Positions 41,445 to 50,143 of a DNA stretch of 64,000 nucleotides are shown in pieces; position 1 is the stretch's first letter; each line of letters begins with the position of its first letter. The DNA lies in the NCBI GenBank assembly GCA_016721925.1, contig JADKHE010000003.1, positions 292,531 to 356,530 of the forward strand. The letters run 5' to 3'. Below the pieces are notes generated by a model. The model did no database searches. It was given only the letters and a program-made list of their open reading frames with translations, and was not told the origin of the DNA. This DNA is from Candidatus Skiveiella danica. Its GTDB lineage: Bacteria; Pseudomonadota; Gammaproteobacteria; Burkholderiales; Burkholderiaceae_C. A program made the translations under genes and the position numbers.

Positions 41445-43481
41445 TCACACCACCGCCGCCAGCCGGCTGGCCTGGTCGATGGCGCGCTTGGCGTCCAGCT
41501 CCGACGCCTCGAAGGCGCCGCCCACCAGCGTGGCCTTCACACCGGCGGCAACCAAGTCGTCGTAGAGCGTGCGCAGCGGCAACTGGCCGGCGCAGACGAT
41601 CAACGTGTCCACTTCCAGCAGATGCGGCTCACCGTGCACGCGCAGGTGCAGCCCGGCGTCGTCCACCTTCAGGTATTCCACGCCGTTCACCAAACGCACG
41701 CCCCGGCGCGCCAGCGTCATGCGGTGCGTCCAGCCGGTGGTGCGGCCCAGGGTTTTGCCCACGGGGTCCGTCTTGCGCTGCAGCAGCATCACGCTGCGCC
41801 CGCTCGATGCCACCTGCGGCACCACGCCGGTCACGCCGCCGCGCGGGTGGTTGGCAAAGTCGATGCCCCACTCGCGCGCGAACACGTGAATGTCGGTCGC
41901 ACCCGACGGCCCGGCATGCGTGATGAGTTCCGCCACATCGAAGCCGATGCCGCCCGCCCCCATGATCGCCACGCGCTGGCCCACCGGCTTGCGGCCCAGG
42001 ATCACATCGATGTAGCTCACCACCTTGGCGTGCTGAATCCCCTCGATCTCGGGCCGGCGCGGCGTTATGCCGGTGGCCACGATCACCTCGTCGAAGCCGC
42101 CGGCCTGCAGCGCTGCCGCGTCCACGCGCGTGCCCAGGCGCAGGTCGATGCCGTGCACGTCGATCATCCGCCGGTAGTAGCGCAGCGTCTCGAAAAACTC
42201 CTCCTTGCCGGGGATGCGCTTGGCCAGGTTGAACTGCCCGCCGATCTCGGCCGCGCTGTCGAACAGCGTCACCGCGTGCCCGCGTTGCGCCGCCACCGTC
42301 GCATAGGCCAGCCCGGCCGGCCCGGCGCCCACCACGGCCAGCCGCTTGCGCGCCGGGGTCGGCCCGTAGTTCAACAGCGTCTCGTTGCAGGCGCGCGGGT
42401 TGACCAGGCAGCTCACCTGCTTGTAGCCGCCGAAGGTGTGGTCCAGGCAGGCCTGGTTGCAGCCGATGCAGGTGTTGATCTCATCCTCGCGGCCTTCGCG
42501 CGCCTTGTTCACCCATTCGGGGTCGGCCAGCATCGGCCGCGCCATTGACACCAGGTCGGCGTCGCCGCGCGCCAGCACGGATTCGGCCACCTCGGGCATG
42601 TTGATGCGGTTGCTGGTGATCAGCGGCACCGTCACCGCCCGGCGCAGCCGCCCGGTGACCGACGCAAAGGCCGCGCGCGGCACCATGGTGGCGATGGTGG
42701 GCACGGGGGCCTCGTGCCAGCAGAAGTGCGTGCTCAGGATGTTGGCGCCGGCTGCTTCCACCGCGCGCGCCAGCGTCACGATCTCGTCCCAGGCCAGCCC
42801 GCCTTCGAGCATGTCCATCGCGGAAATCCGGAAGATCAGGATGAAATCCGGCCCCACCACCGCGCGCACCCGGCGCACCACCTCCACCGGAAAGCGCATG
42901 CGGTGCCCGAACGACCCGCCCCAGGCGTCGGTGCGCAGGTTGGTCTTTTCCACCAGAAAGGTGGACAGCAGGTAGCCCGCCGAGCCGATGATCTCCACCC
43001 CGTCGTACCCCGCCTGGCGCGCCAGCGCCGCGCAGCGGGCAAAGTCGGCCAGCTGCTTTTCGATGCCGGCCTCGTCCAGCGCCTGCGGCGTGAAGGGCGC
43101 GATGCGCGACTTGACCGCCGAGGGCGCCACGCACGCCGGGTTGGGCGCCAGCGCGCCCATGTGCAGGATCTGCATGCAGATCTTCACGTCCGCATCGGCC
43201 GCGTGGACCGCGCCGGTGATCAGCCGGTGCTGATCGGCCACTTCGGGCGTGGACAGCTTGGCGCCAAAGCCGGCCTCCTCGTTGGGCGGAATGCCCCCGG
43301 TGATGATCATCCCCACCCCGCCGCGCACCCGCTCCGCATAGTAGGCCGCCAGCCGCGGAAAGCCGTCCTCGGCCTCCTCCAGCCCCGTGTGCATCGAGCC
43401 CATCAGCACCCGGTTCTTCAGGCGAGTGAAGCCGAGGTCGAGGGGGGAGAAGAGGTGGGGGTAGCGGGTGGGGGTGGGCAT
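41445..43481 (-). CDS. fadH: NADPH-dependent 2,4-dienoyl-CoA reductase
   Basis: The 678-residue flavoenzyme has an FMN TIM barrel (HLFSPLDLGFTRLKNRVLMGSMHTGLE; GYDGVEIIGSAGYLLSTFL), a 4Fe-4S cluster region (CIGCNQACLDHTFGGYKQVSC) and a C-terminal FAD/NADPH domain (AVVGAGPAGLAYA; AIMGAGGIGFDVAELI), as in E. coli FadH. It reduces 2,4-dienoyl-CoA during beta-oxidation of unsaturated fatty acids. The nearby acyl-CoA cluster supports this role. Confidence 0.93.
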   Translation of the reverse strand: MPTPTRYPHLFSPLDLGFTRLKNRVLMGSMHTGLEEAEDGFPRLAAYYAERVRGGVGMIITGGIPPNEEAGFGAKLSTPEVADQHRLITGAVHAADADVKICMQILHMGALAPNPACVAPSAVKSRIAPFTPQALDEAGIEKQLADFARCAALARQAGYDGVEIIGSAGYLLSTFLVEKTNLRTDAWGGSFGHRMRFPVEVVRRVRAVVGPDFILIFRISAMDMLEGGLAWDEIVTLARAVEAAGANILSTHFCWHEAPVPTIATMVPRAAFASVTGRLRRAVTVPLITSNRINMPEVAESVLARGDADLVSMARPMLADPEWVNKAREGREDEINTCIGCNQACLDHTFGGYKQVSCLVNPRACNETLLNYGPTPARKRLAVVGAGPAGLAYATVAAQRGHAVTLFDSAAEIGGQFNLAKRIPGKEEFFETLRYYRRMIDVHGIDLRLGTRVDAAALQAGGFDEVIVATGITPRRPEIEGIQHAKVVSYIDVILGRKPVGQRVAIMGAGGIGFDVAELITHAGPSGATDIHVFAREWGIDFANHPRGGVTGVVPQVASSGRSVMLLQRKTDPVGKTLGRTTGWTHRMTLARRGVRLVNGVEYLKVDDAGLHLRVHGEPHLLEVDTLIVCAGQLPLRTLYDDLVAAGVKATLVGGAFEASELDAKRAIDQASRLAAVV

Positions 43482-43794
43482 GGCGGGAGGGCTCCTTGGG
43501 AAAGAGGACGGCGACCCGACCCATTATGGGCTGCGACGATTTCAACGGTGGAGGACATGTCGGTGATTGAGCGACGAGGTGCGTTTCTGACGGGTATTTC
43601 GAGACACCGCAGGCTCCGTGAAGGGGAAAATCACTCCTTATTCAGGCGTTGAGCGAGAGCGGTGCCCGCCAATCGGCAGGGTTCTGGCGGCGTTGGGAAT
43701 AGAGTGGAGCAAAAATCCGCGACTGCATTGGTTTCAGCAGGTCTCGTGCCCCTGACTTGGTCCAGCCGTTCCCGACAAGCACCATAATCCCGTC
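43482..43794. other. 313-bp gene-free spacer (divergent promoters)
   Basis: This stretch separates the divergent fadH and 3-hydroxyacyl-CoA dehydrogenase genes. I see no ORF with coding character, no repeat-family core and no clear hairpin terminator. It probably holds the two promoters and possible sites for the Crp/Fnr-type regulator encoded nearby, but no symmetrical site stands out. Confidence 0.4.
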
Positions 43795-45318
43795 ATGCAA
43801 CAAGTCACCTTTCCGGTCGTCGGCATCATTGGCGCAGGCGCCATGGGCCGCGGCATCGCCCAGATCGCGGCCCAGGCGGGAAGCGTCGTCAAATTGTTCG
43901 ATACCCGCTCAGAGGCCGTGGTCGAAGCGGTCCAGGCCATTTCCGGCCAATGGAGCCGGTTGCAGGAAAAAGGCCGAATGACCATGGAGGCACTTGCGGA
44001 AAACAAGTCCCGCCTGATCGGCGCCAATGCCCTGTCTGAACTATCGGATTGCAGCCTGGTCGTGGAAGCGATTGTTGAACGGATCGATATCAAAAAGGGC
44101 CTCTTCGCCGAGCTGGAGGCGATCGTCGGTTCGCAGGCCGTCCTGGCAACCAATACATCCTCCCTTTCCGTGACCGCCATTGCTGCTGATCTTAAGTATC
44201 CACAGCGATTTGCCGGATTCCATTTCTTCAACCCGGTGCCCTTGATGAAAGTTGTCGAGGTGATCGCCGGGCTGAAAACCGATCCGTCTGTCTGCGACGC
44301 ACTCACCCGCTTCGCCCTCCAGATGGGTCACACACCCGTGCAAGCCCAGGACACACCCGGGTTCATCGTCAACCATGCCGGACGCGGCTATGGGACCGAG
44401 GCGCTGCGCATCGTCAGCGAGGGCGTCGCTGATTTCGCAACGATCGACCGGATCCTGAAGGATCAGGCCGGGTTCAGGCTCGGCCCCTTTGAGCTGATGG
44501 ATCTGACGGCGCTGGACGTGTCGCACCCGGTCATGGAGTCGATCTATCACCAGTACTACGAAGAACCGCGCTATCGCCCCAGTGTGATCACGGCGCAGCG
44601 ACTGGCCGGCGGCGTCGTCGGGAAGAAGGTTGGCGAGGGGTTTTATCGGTATGAAAATGGGGTGCCCCAAGTGGCGCCGGAGCCTGCCGCTCCGCTGATC
44701 GCCGAGATGCCGCCGGTGTGGGTTTCACCCCGCGCATCCCGGCGCGCCGAGTTGCTGCAACTGCTGAAGGACCTTGACGCCCGCATCGAAACCGGTTCGT
44801 CGCCTTCTCCGGCGGCCTTGACCGTGGTGGCGCCGCTGGGCTTCGACGTGACCACTGTCGCTGTGGTGGAGCGCCTCGATCCCGCGCGTACCGTGGGAAT
44901 TGACCTTCTGATCGATGATGCGGCGACCAAGCGACGTGTGCTGGCCACCAATCCCGCCACGCGTGTCGACATGCGCGATGCGGCACATGCCTTGTTCGCG
45001 CGCGACGGCAAGGCGGTCAGCGTGATTCGCGACAGCGGTGGCTTTGTGACCCAGCGGGTGGTTTCCACCATCGTCAATATCGCAACCGATATCTGTCAGC
45101 AACGGATCTGCAGCCCGCAGGATCTGGAGACCGCTGTCACGCTTGGGCTGGGTTATCCACTGGGTCCCCTGGCGATGGGGGACCGGTACGGCCCGACCAA
45201 CATCCTGGAAGTGCTTTTCAACATGCAGACCGTCTACGGGGATCCTCGCTACCGCCCAAGCCCCTGGCTGCGCCGCCGTGGCGCGATCGGCCTGAGCCTG
45301 CTGCACACCGAGGAATAG
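43795..45318 (+). CDS. 3-hydroxyacyl-CoA dehydrogenase (PaaH/HbdA-like)
   Basis: The 507-residue protein starts with the NAD-binding motif GIIGAGAMGRGIAQIA and shows FHFFNPVPLMKVVEV with the catalytic His and downstream Glu region. It is longer than simple HBDH, with two C-terminal 3HCDH domains (GEGFYRYENG; GLGYPLGPLAMGDRYG) like PaaH. It oxidises 3-hydroxyacyl-CoA. Phenylacetate genes are absent, so a general or specialised beta-oxidation role is more likely. It forms an operon with the following hydratase (5 bp gap). Confidence 0.9.
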   Translation: MQQVTFPVVGIIGAGAMGRGIAQIAAQAGSVVKLFDTRSEAVVEAVQAISGQWSRLQEKGRMTMEALAENKSRLIGANALSELSDCSLVVEAIVERIDIKKGLFAELEAIVGSQAVLATNTSSLSVTAIAADLKYPQRFAGFHFFNPVPLMKVVEVIAGLKTDPSVCDALTRFALQMGHTPVQAQDTPGFIVNHAGRGYGTEALRIVSEGVADFATIDRILKDQAGFRLGPFELMDLTALDVSHPVMESIYHQYYEEPRYRPSVITAQRLAGGVVGKKVGEGFYRYENGVPQVAPEPAAPLIAEMPPVWVSPRASRRAELLQLLKDLDARIETGSSPSPAALTVVAPLGFDVTTVAVVERLDPARTVGIDLLIDDAATKRRVLATNPATRVDMRDAAHALFARDGKAVSVIRDSGGFVTQRVVSTIVNIATDICQQRICSPQDLETAVTLGLGYPLGPLAMGDRYGPTNILEVLFNMQTVYGDPRYRPSPWLRRRGAIGLSLLHTEE

Positions 45319-45323
45319 AGGCC

Positions 45324-46103
45324 ATGGCCGCAGAACTGCAAAGCACGAGCGAAGGCTTGACGATGGTTCTCACCATCAGCAATCCCGAGCACCGCAACGC
45401 GCTGGGGCCGGAGATCTATGCCGCAGGCGTCGAGGCGCTGAATGCGGCGGAATCCAGCGCCGAGGTGCGCAGCGTCGTGATTGCGGGCGAAGGCGCGGTA
45501 TTCAGCGCCGGTGGCAACCTGCAGCGCCTGCAGGCCAACCGGCAACAGCCCCCCGAGATTCAGGCCCGCAGCATCGAAGGTCTGCACAACTGGATCGAGG
45601 CGATCCGCACCTTTCCCAAGCCCGTGATCGCTGCCGTCGAAGGGCCAGCGGCGGGGGCCGGCTTTTCCCTCGCTCTCGCCTGCGACTTCATCATCGCGGC
45701 AACCAATGCCGTGTTCGTAATGGCCTACAGCAATATCGCCCTGTCGCCCGACGGTGGTGGCAGCTGGAGCCTGTCCAAGGCCCTGCCACGGCCCCTGGTC
45801 AACGAGTTGCTGATGTGCGGCGAGCGCATCGGCGCCGAGCGCTTGCATCAGTTGGGCCTCGTCAATCGGATCACCGACCCGGGTCATGCCCTGCAAGCGG
45901 CACTTGAACTGGCAGGGAGACTCAACGAACGGGCCCCAAATGCGTTGGCGAGCATCAAAGAGCTGGTCAACGAGGCCAGCGGCTCGAGCCTCTCGCAGCA
46001 GCTCGCAGCGGAGCGAGATCATTTCGTGCGCAACCTGCACCATGCCAATGCGGGCATCGGCATTTCGGCCTTTCTTGAAAAGAAGACGCCCCGCTTCGAG
46101 TAG
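45324..46103 (+). CDS. Enoyl-CoA hydratase/isomerase family protein
   Basis: The 259-residue crotonase-fold protein has the oxyanion-hole segments FSAGGNLQRL (about 60-69) and EGPAAGAGFSLALACDF (about 106-122). The usual second catalytic Glu is not obvious: SPDGGGSWSL replaces it with Asp. It could be hydratase, isomerase or oxepin-CoA-hydrolase-like. It starts 5 bp after the dehydrogenase gene. Confidence 0.85.
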   Translation: MAAELQSTSEGLTMVLTISNPEHRNALGPEIYAAGVEALNAAESSAEVRSVVIAGEGAVFSAGGNLQRLQANRQQPPEIQARSIEGLHNWIEAIRTFPKPVIAAVEGPAAGAGFSLALACDFIIAATNAVFVMAYSNIALSPDGGGSWSLSKALPRPLVNELLMCGERIGAERLHQLGLVNRITDPGHALQAALELAGRLNERAPNALASIKELVNEASGSSLSQQLAAERDHFVRNLHHANAGIGISAFLEKKTPRFE

Positions 46104-46213
46104 TTGCGCACCCCGCGCCGCCTCACCCAGGACACTCAGGTGACAACCCTGAGGCCCACAGCGCGTCCCTGACGCGACAATCAGCCAGATTTCAGTCACG
46201 CAAAAGACAGGCC

Positions 46214-46933
46214 ATGGACGACCCCATTCTTACTATCGAGGAACGCGAGGCGATCAACACCGGTCGCTGGTTCTCCTCCCTCTCACCCTCACTGCGACAC
46301 GACATCCTCCGATGCGCCTACGTCAAACGCTACAAGGACGGCGAGCTTATTGTGGCGCGCGGCGATCCGCCCGTGGAGTGGTCGGCCTGCGCGCGAGGCG
46401 CGGTTCGCGTGAGCTCGACGTCGATTTCCGGCAAGCAGATCACCTTGACCTATGTCGAGCCAGGCATCTGGTTCGGCGATGTGGCCATCTTCGACGGGGA
46501 CCGGCGAACGCACGATGCCTATGCCCATGGCGAGACGACGCTGTTGTGCGTGGCCCGTACCGATTTCCAGAAGATCCTGGCGTTGCATGTCGAGCTGTAC
46601 GAAGCCTTGGTGCGGCTTCAATCGCGCCGGATACGGCAGCTTTACGGGTTGGTGGAAGACCTCAATACGCTGCCGCTGCGGGCGCGGCTGGCCAAGCAAT
46701 TGCTGCACCTGGTCCGAAGCTACGGCGTGCCCTGCCTGTCGGATGGGCGCGAGGTGCGGATCAGCCTTCAACTGGCACAGGAAGAGCTGGCGCAATTGCT
46801 GGGCGCTTCGCGCCAGCGGGTCAATCAGGAGCTCAAGGCGATGGAACGGGAAAACGCCATCCGCATCGAGCCGGGTGGCCTGGTCGTGCGGGATCGCGAA
46901 GCCTTGATGCGCATCGTTGAATCCGACAACTGA
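46214..46933 (+). CDS. Crp/Fnr-family transcriptional regulator
   Basis: The 239-residue protein has an N-terminal cyclic-nucleotide-binding-like domain (about 25-140; GELIVARGDPPVEWS, YVEPGIWFGDVAIFDG) and a C-terminal winged helix-turn-helix (SLQLAQEELAQLLGASRQRVNQELKAMERE, about 180-210). It lacks the Fnr cysteine cluster. Lying inside the acyl-CoA cluster, it probably regulates these genes, perhaps in response to a small molecule. Confidence 0.9.
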   Translation: MDDPILTIEEREAINTGRWFSSLSPSLRHDILRCAYVKRYKDGELIVARGDPPVEWSACARGAVRVSSTSISGKQITLTYVEPGIWFGDVAIFDGDRRTHDAYAHGETTLLCVARTDFQKILALHVELYEALVRLQSRRIRQLYGLVEDLNTLPLRARLAKQLLHLVRSYGVPCLSDGREVRISLQLAQEELAQLLGASRQRVNQELKAMERENAIRIEPGGLVVRDREALMRIVESDN

Positions 46934-46971
46934 CAGTCAGAAGTCCACCTACCTTCTTCACCCGAGCGACC

Positions 46972-48057
46972 ATGAACGATTTCTCTCACTTTGTTGGTAC
47001 CCGGCCTGTCACCGGCGCCCATGCCTTCGACGTCGGACGCCTGAGCACCTGGCTTGAAAACAATCTCCCCGGTTTCGAGGGACCATTGACGGTCGAGATC
47101 TTCAAGGGCGGGCAGTCCAACCCGACCTACAAGCTCGTCACCCCTGCTCAAAGCTACGTCATGCGCGCCAAGCCCGGCCCGGTCGCCAAGCTGCTGCCGT
47201 CAGCCCATGCGGTCGAGCGTGAATTCGCGGTCATGAAGGGCCTTCATGGGACCGGTGTGCCCGTGGCCCGCATGCACGTCCTCTGCGAAGATGAATCGGT
47301 CATCGGACGGGCCTTCTACGTCATGGAATTCGTGCAAGGTCGGGTGCTTTGGGACCAGTCCCTTCCCGGCATGAGCAATGACGAACGCCATGCCATCTAC
47401 GACGAGATGAACCGCGTCATAGCAGCCTTGCATACAGTGAACTTCGCTGAGCAGGGTCTTGCCGGCTACGGCAAGCCCGGCAACTACTTCGAGCGGCAGA
47501 TCGGCCGCTGGAGCAAGCAATACATGGCCTCCATCACCAAGCCCATTGCCGAGATGGACCAGCTCATCGCGTGGCTGCCGACGCACATACCCGCCAAGGC
47601 TCGTGACGAGGCCATGGTCAGCATCGTGCACGGCGACTACCGTCTGGACAACCTGATGTTTCACCCGACCGAGCCACGCGTGTTGGCGGTTCTGGATTGG
47701 GAGCTGTCCACGCTCGGGCACCCCCTGGCAGATTTCAGCTATCACTGCATGGCCTGGCATATCCCGCCGGGCGCCTTTCGAGGCCTCGGCGGGCTCGACG
47801 TCGCCGCCCTGGGCATCCCCACCGAGGAAGAGTACATCCGCCTGTACTGCGATCGCACGGGGTTCACCACACCCGAAGCCCTGAAGGCCGACTGGAACTT
47901 CTATCTGGCCTACAACATGTTCCGCATTGCCGCCATTCTTCAAGGCATCGCCAAGCGCGTGGAGGCCGGAACCGCTTCCAGCGCCCAGGCCATCAAGTCC
48001 GGCGAGGGCGCGCGGCCCATGGCCGAACTGGCGTGGAAGTTTGCCCAGAGAGCCTGA
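46972..48057 (+). CDS. Aminoglycoside-phosphotransferase-like protein (ACAD10-type kinase domain)
   Basis: The 361-residue protein has an APH kinase fold: GGQSNPTYKL near residue 45, catalytic loop HGDYRLDNLMF (about 223-233) and metal site VLDWELSTLGHPLAD (about 241-255). Such proteins next to acyl-CoA dehydrogenases resemble the N-terminal part of ACAD10/11, where the kinase phosphorylates 4-hydroxyacyl-CoA before the dehydrogenase step. That gives a plausible role, with the next gene as partner. Confidence 0.85.
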   Translation: MNDFSHFVGTRPVTGAHAFDVGRLSTWLENNLPGFEGPLTVEIFKGGQSNPTYKLVTPAQSYVMRAKPGPVAKLLPSAHAVEREFAVMKGLHGTGVPVARMHVLCEDESVIGRAFYVMEFVQGRVLWDQSLPGMSNDERHAIYDEMNRVIAALHTVNFAEQGLAGYGKPGNYFERQIGRWSKQYMASITKPIAEMDQLIAWLPTHIPAKARDEAMVSIVHGDYRLDNLMFHPTEPRVLAVLDWELSTLGHPLADFSYHCMAWHIPPGAFRGLGGLDVAALGIPTEEEYIRLYCDRTGFTTPEALKADWNFYLAYNMFRIAAILQGIAKRVEAGTASSAQAIKSGEGARPMAELAWKFAQRA

Positions 48058-48086
48058 CACTTTTTTATCCGCCACAGGAGATCGCA

Positions 48087-49346
48087 ATGGAGTTCGACTA
48101 CAGCCCCAAAGTCAAGGACATGCAGGCCCGCCTGCTGAAGTTCATGGACGAATACATTTACCCCAACGAAGCACGCTTCTTCCGCGAGATCGCAGAAAAC
48201 CGTGCGAAGGGCAATCCATGGGTGCCGACCACCCTCATCGAGGAGCTGAAACCCAAGGCACGCGCCGCCGGCCTCTGGAATCTCTTCCTCCCAAAATCGC
48301 CGCGAGCCCCTGAAGGTCTGTCCAATCTGGAATACGCGCCCCTGTGCGAGATCATGGGACGTGTGCCGTTTGCCGCCGAAGTCTTCAACTGCTCGGCTCC
48401 CGATACTGGGAACATGGAAACACTGGAGCGCTATGCGAGCGAATCGCTGAAAGACCAGTGGCTCGAGCCGCTGCTCAAGGGTGAATTCCGCTCGGCTTTC
48501 CTCATGACCGAGCCGGAAGTGGCTTCGTCGGATGCCACCAACATCCGCTGCCGGATCGAACGCGATGGCGACGAATACGTGATCAACGGCCGCAAATGGT
48601 GGTCGTCCGGTGCGGGCGACCCGCGTTGCGCGGTCTATATCGTCATGGGCAAGACCAATCCCGACGCAGGCCGGCACGAGCAACAATCCATGATCGTCGT
48701 GCCGTCCAGCGCCAAGGGCATCACGGTGGTTCGCCCCCTGACCGTCTTCGGCTGGGACGACGCGCCCCACGGCCACATGGAAGTGCTGCTGGAGAACGTG
48801 CGGGTTCCCGCCACGAATCTGCTGCTGGGCGAAGGGCGCGGATTCGAAATCGCCCAAGGGCGCCTCGGTCCGGGCCGTATCCACCACTGCATGCGCTCCA
48901 TCGGCTGCGCCGAGCGTGCGCTCGAGCTGATGTGCAAACGCCTCAATACGCGGGTCGCTTTCGGCCGGGAAATCGCTCGCCAATCCGTCTGGCAGGAACG
49001 TGTGGCCGAGGCCCGCTGCATGATCGAGCAGGCCCGCCTGCTGACGCTCAAGGCCGCCTACATGATGGACACCGTTGGCAATAAGGTGGCAAAGGCTGAA
49101 ATTGCCATGATCAAGATCGTCGCCCCGAACATGGCCTGCCAGATCGTCGACTGGGCCATCCAGGCCCACGGCGGTGGCGGCGTATCGGACGACTTCCCGC
49201 TTGCCTATGCTTACGCGCACCAGCGCACGCTGCGCCTGGCGGACGGCCCGGACGAGGTGCACCGTGCGTCGCTGGCCAAGCTCGAATTCTCAAAGCACAT
49301 GCTGTTGCACCGCGACGTCGAGATGCCCATCACCCGTGGTAGTTGA
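48087..49346 (+). CDS. Acyl-CoA dehydrogenase (ACAD10/11-type)
   Basis: The 419-residue flavoprotein has the family motifs FLMTEPEVASSDATNI (FAD/substrate site), RKWWSSGAGDPRC (about 170-182) and the C-terminal QAHGGGGVSDDFPLAYAYAHQRTLRLADGPDEVH, a usual end of ACAD10/11-like enzymes. It starts at 48087 with CAGGAG upstream. Together with the phosphotransferase gene just upstream it would dehydrate or oxidise 4-hydroxyacyl-CoA intermediates. Confidence 0.9.
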   Translation: MEFDYSPKVKDMQARLLKFMDEYIYPNEARFFREIAENRAKGNPWVPTTLIEELKPKARAAGLWNLFLPKSPRAPEGLSNLEYAPLCEIMGRVPFAAEVFNCSAPDTGNMETLERYASESLKDQWLEPLLKGEFRSAFLMTEPEVASSDATNIRCRIERDGDEYVINGRKWWSSGAGDPRCAVYIVMGKTNPDAGRHEQQSMIVVPSSAKGITVVRPLTVFGWDDAPHGHMEVLLENVRVPATNLLLGEGRGFEIAQGRLGPGRIHHCMRSIGCAERALELMCKRLNTRVAFGREIARQSVWQERVAEARCMIEQARLLTLKAAYMMDTVGNKVAKAEIAMIKIVAPNMACQIVDWAIQAHGGGGVSDDFPLAYAYAHQRTLRLADGPDEVHRASLAKLEFSKHMLLHRDVEMPITRGS

Positions 49347-49730
49347 TGTGGCGTTCCCAGTTGATCGCATGGGTCAACGCTCGACGGCCGGAGCAACCTG
49401 CGTTCGGGACAAAGTCTTGCTGTTTCATGGCGTTGTTTCAGGCTCCCGGCCTTCAAACCATCCGGACATACCTCGGAGTTCTGAAAACTGTCCATTGCGA
49501 TTATTTGGAGATATCCGAATATTCCATGAACCAGCGGGGCTAAACCAGAGGGGAAACATGCGACGGTTGAATCGTTGCATTCAACCTCGGTGGGCAAAAG
49601 CATGGCCTTGAAACCGGAAACGCCAGAAGACGAGCCTGAAAAAAACCCCCATTCCTTTCAGCAGGATGGGGGTTCATCAGCACGGCACCCGGATAACTAG
49701 GATCCGTACCGCGGAAAAACAGACGTCTGA
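49347..49730. other. 384-bp gene-free spacer
   Basis: Between the acyl-CoA dehydrogenase stop and the H-NS-like gene I see no credible coding frame. The base composition is lower in GC than around it. It contains the terminator near 49640-49675, and no repeat-family core. I find no regulatory site in the rest. Confidence 0.4.
49640..49675 (-). terminator. Rho-independent terminator after the hns-like gene
   Basis: On the minus strand AACCCCCAT.CCT and AGG.ATGGGGGTT form a bulged 11-12-bp stem followed by a run of T (TTTTTTT). It ends the H-NS-like gene's transcript. Confidence 0.8.
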
Positions 49731-50021
49731 TCAGCCAATGAGAAACTTGGTCCGGTCCTGACCATCGATCCATTTTGGCGCCTTGCCACGGCCGGTCCAG
49801 GTTTTGCCCGTTGCGGGATCACGGTATTTGGCGGCCACCTTGCTGCCGGACGTCGCAGCGCGGGCCTTGCCAGTGGGAAACACGTCCTGAGCCGTCAGGC
49901 CGAACTCGGCCACCAACGCGCGAGCCTGGCTCACGGCCTGGCTGATTTCACGTTGCCGCGCTTCGGCGATTTTGCTCTCGAGCGCTTCACGCTGCTGCAG
50001 AAGTTCTTTATAGGTGGACAT
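49731..50021 (-). CDS. H-NS histone-family protein
   Basis: The 96-residue protein has an N-terminal coiled-coil (MSTYKELLQQREALESKIAEARQREI) and the C-terminal DNA-binding motif TWTGRGKAPKWI, as in BpH3/XvH-NS. It binds AT-rich DNA and can silence transferred genes. A TATAAT box lies just upstream. Confidence 0.93.
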   Translation of the reverse strand: MSTYKELLQQREALESKIAEARQREISQAVSQARALVAEFGLTAQDVFPTGKARAATSGSKVAAKYRDPATGKTWTGRGKAPKWIDGQDRTKFLIG

Positions 50022-50056
50022 ATTCGCTCCATGAACTGGAATTAATCGGAAACTGG

Positions 50057-50062
50057 ATTATA
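50057..50062 (-). promoter_or_regulatory. Likely -10 box of the hns-like gene
   Basis: A perfect TATAAT on the minus strand lies 36 bp upstream of the start codon. The -35 is weak. Confidence 0.45.
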
Positions 50063-50143
50063 GGGCCGGATTATGGCGCTTGCCATCCGAATAGATTCCA
50101 AACCCACACATCCATATTGCAGCAGGAGTGGCCGGTCGACCGT

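Noticed and set aside
49174..49611. ORF across the acyl-CoA dehydrogenase end and the following spacer
   Set aside because: Its first half is a shadow of the dehydrogenase gene and the rest has no coding character, so it does not fill the 49347-49730 gap.
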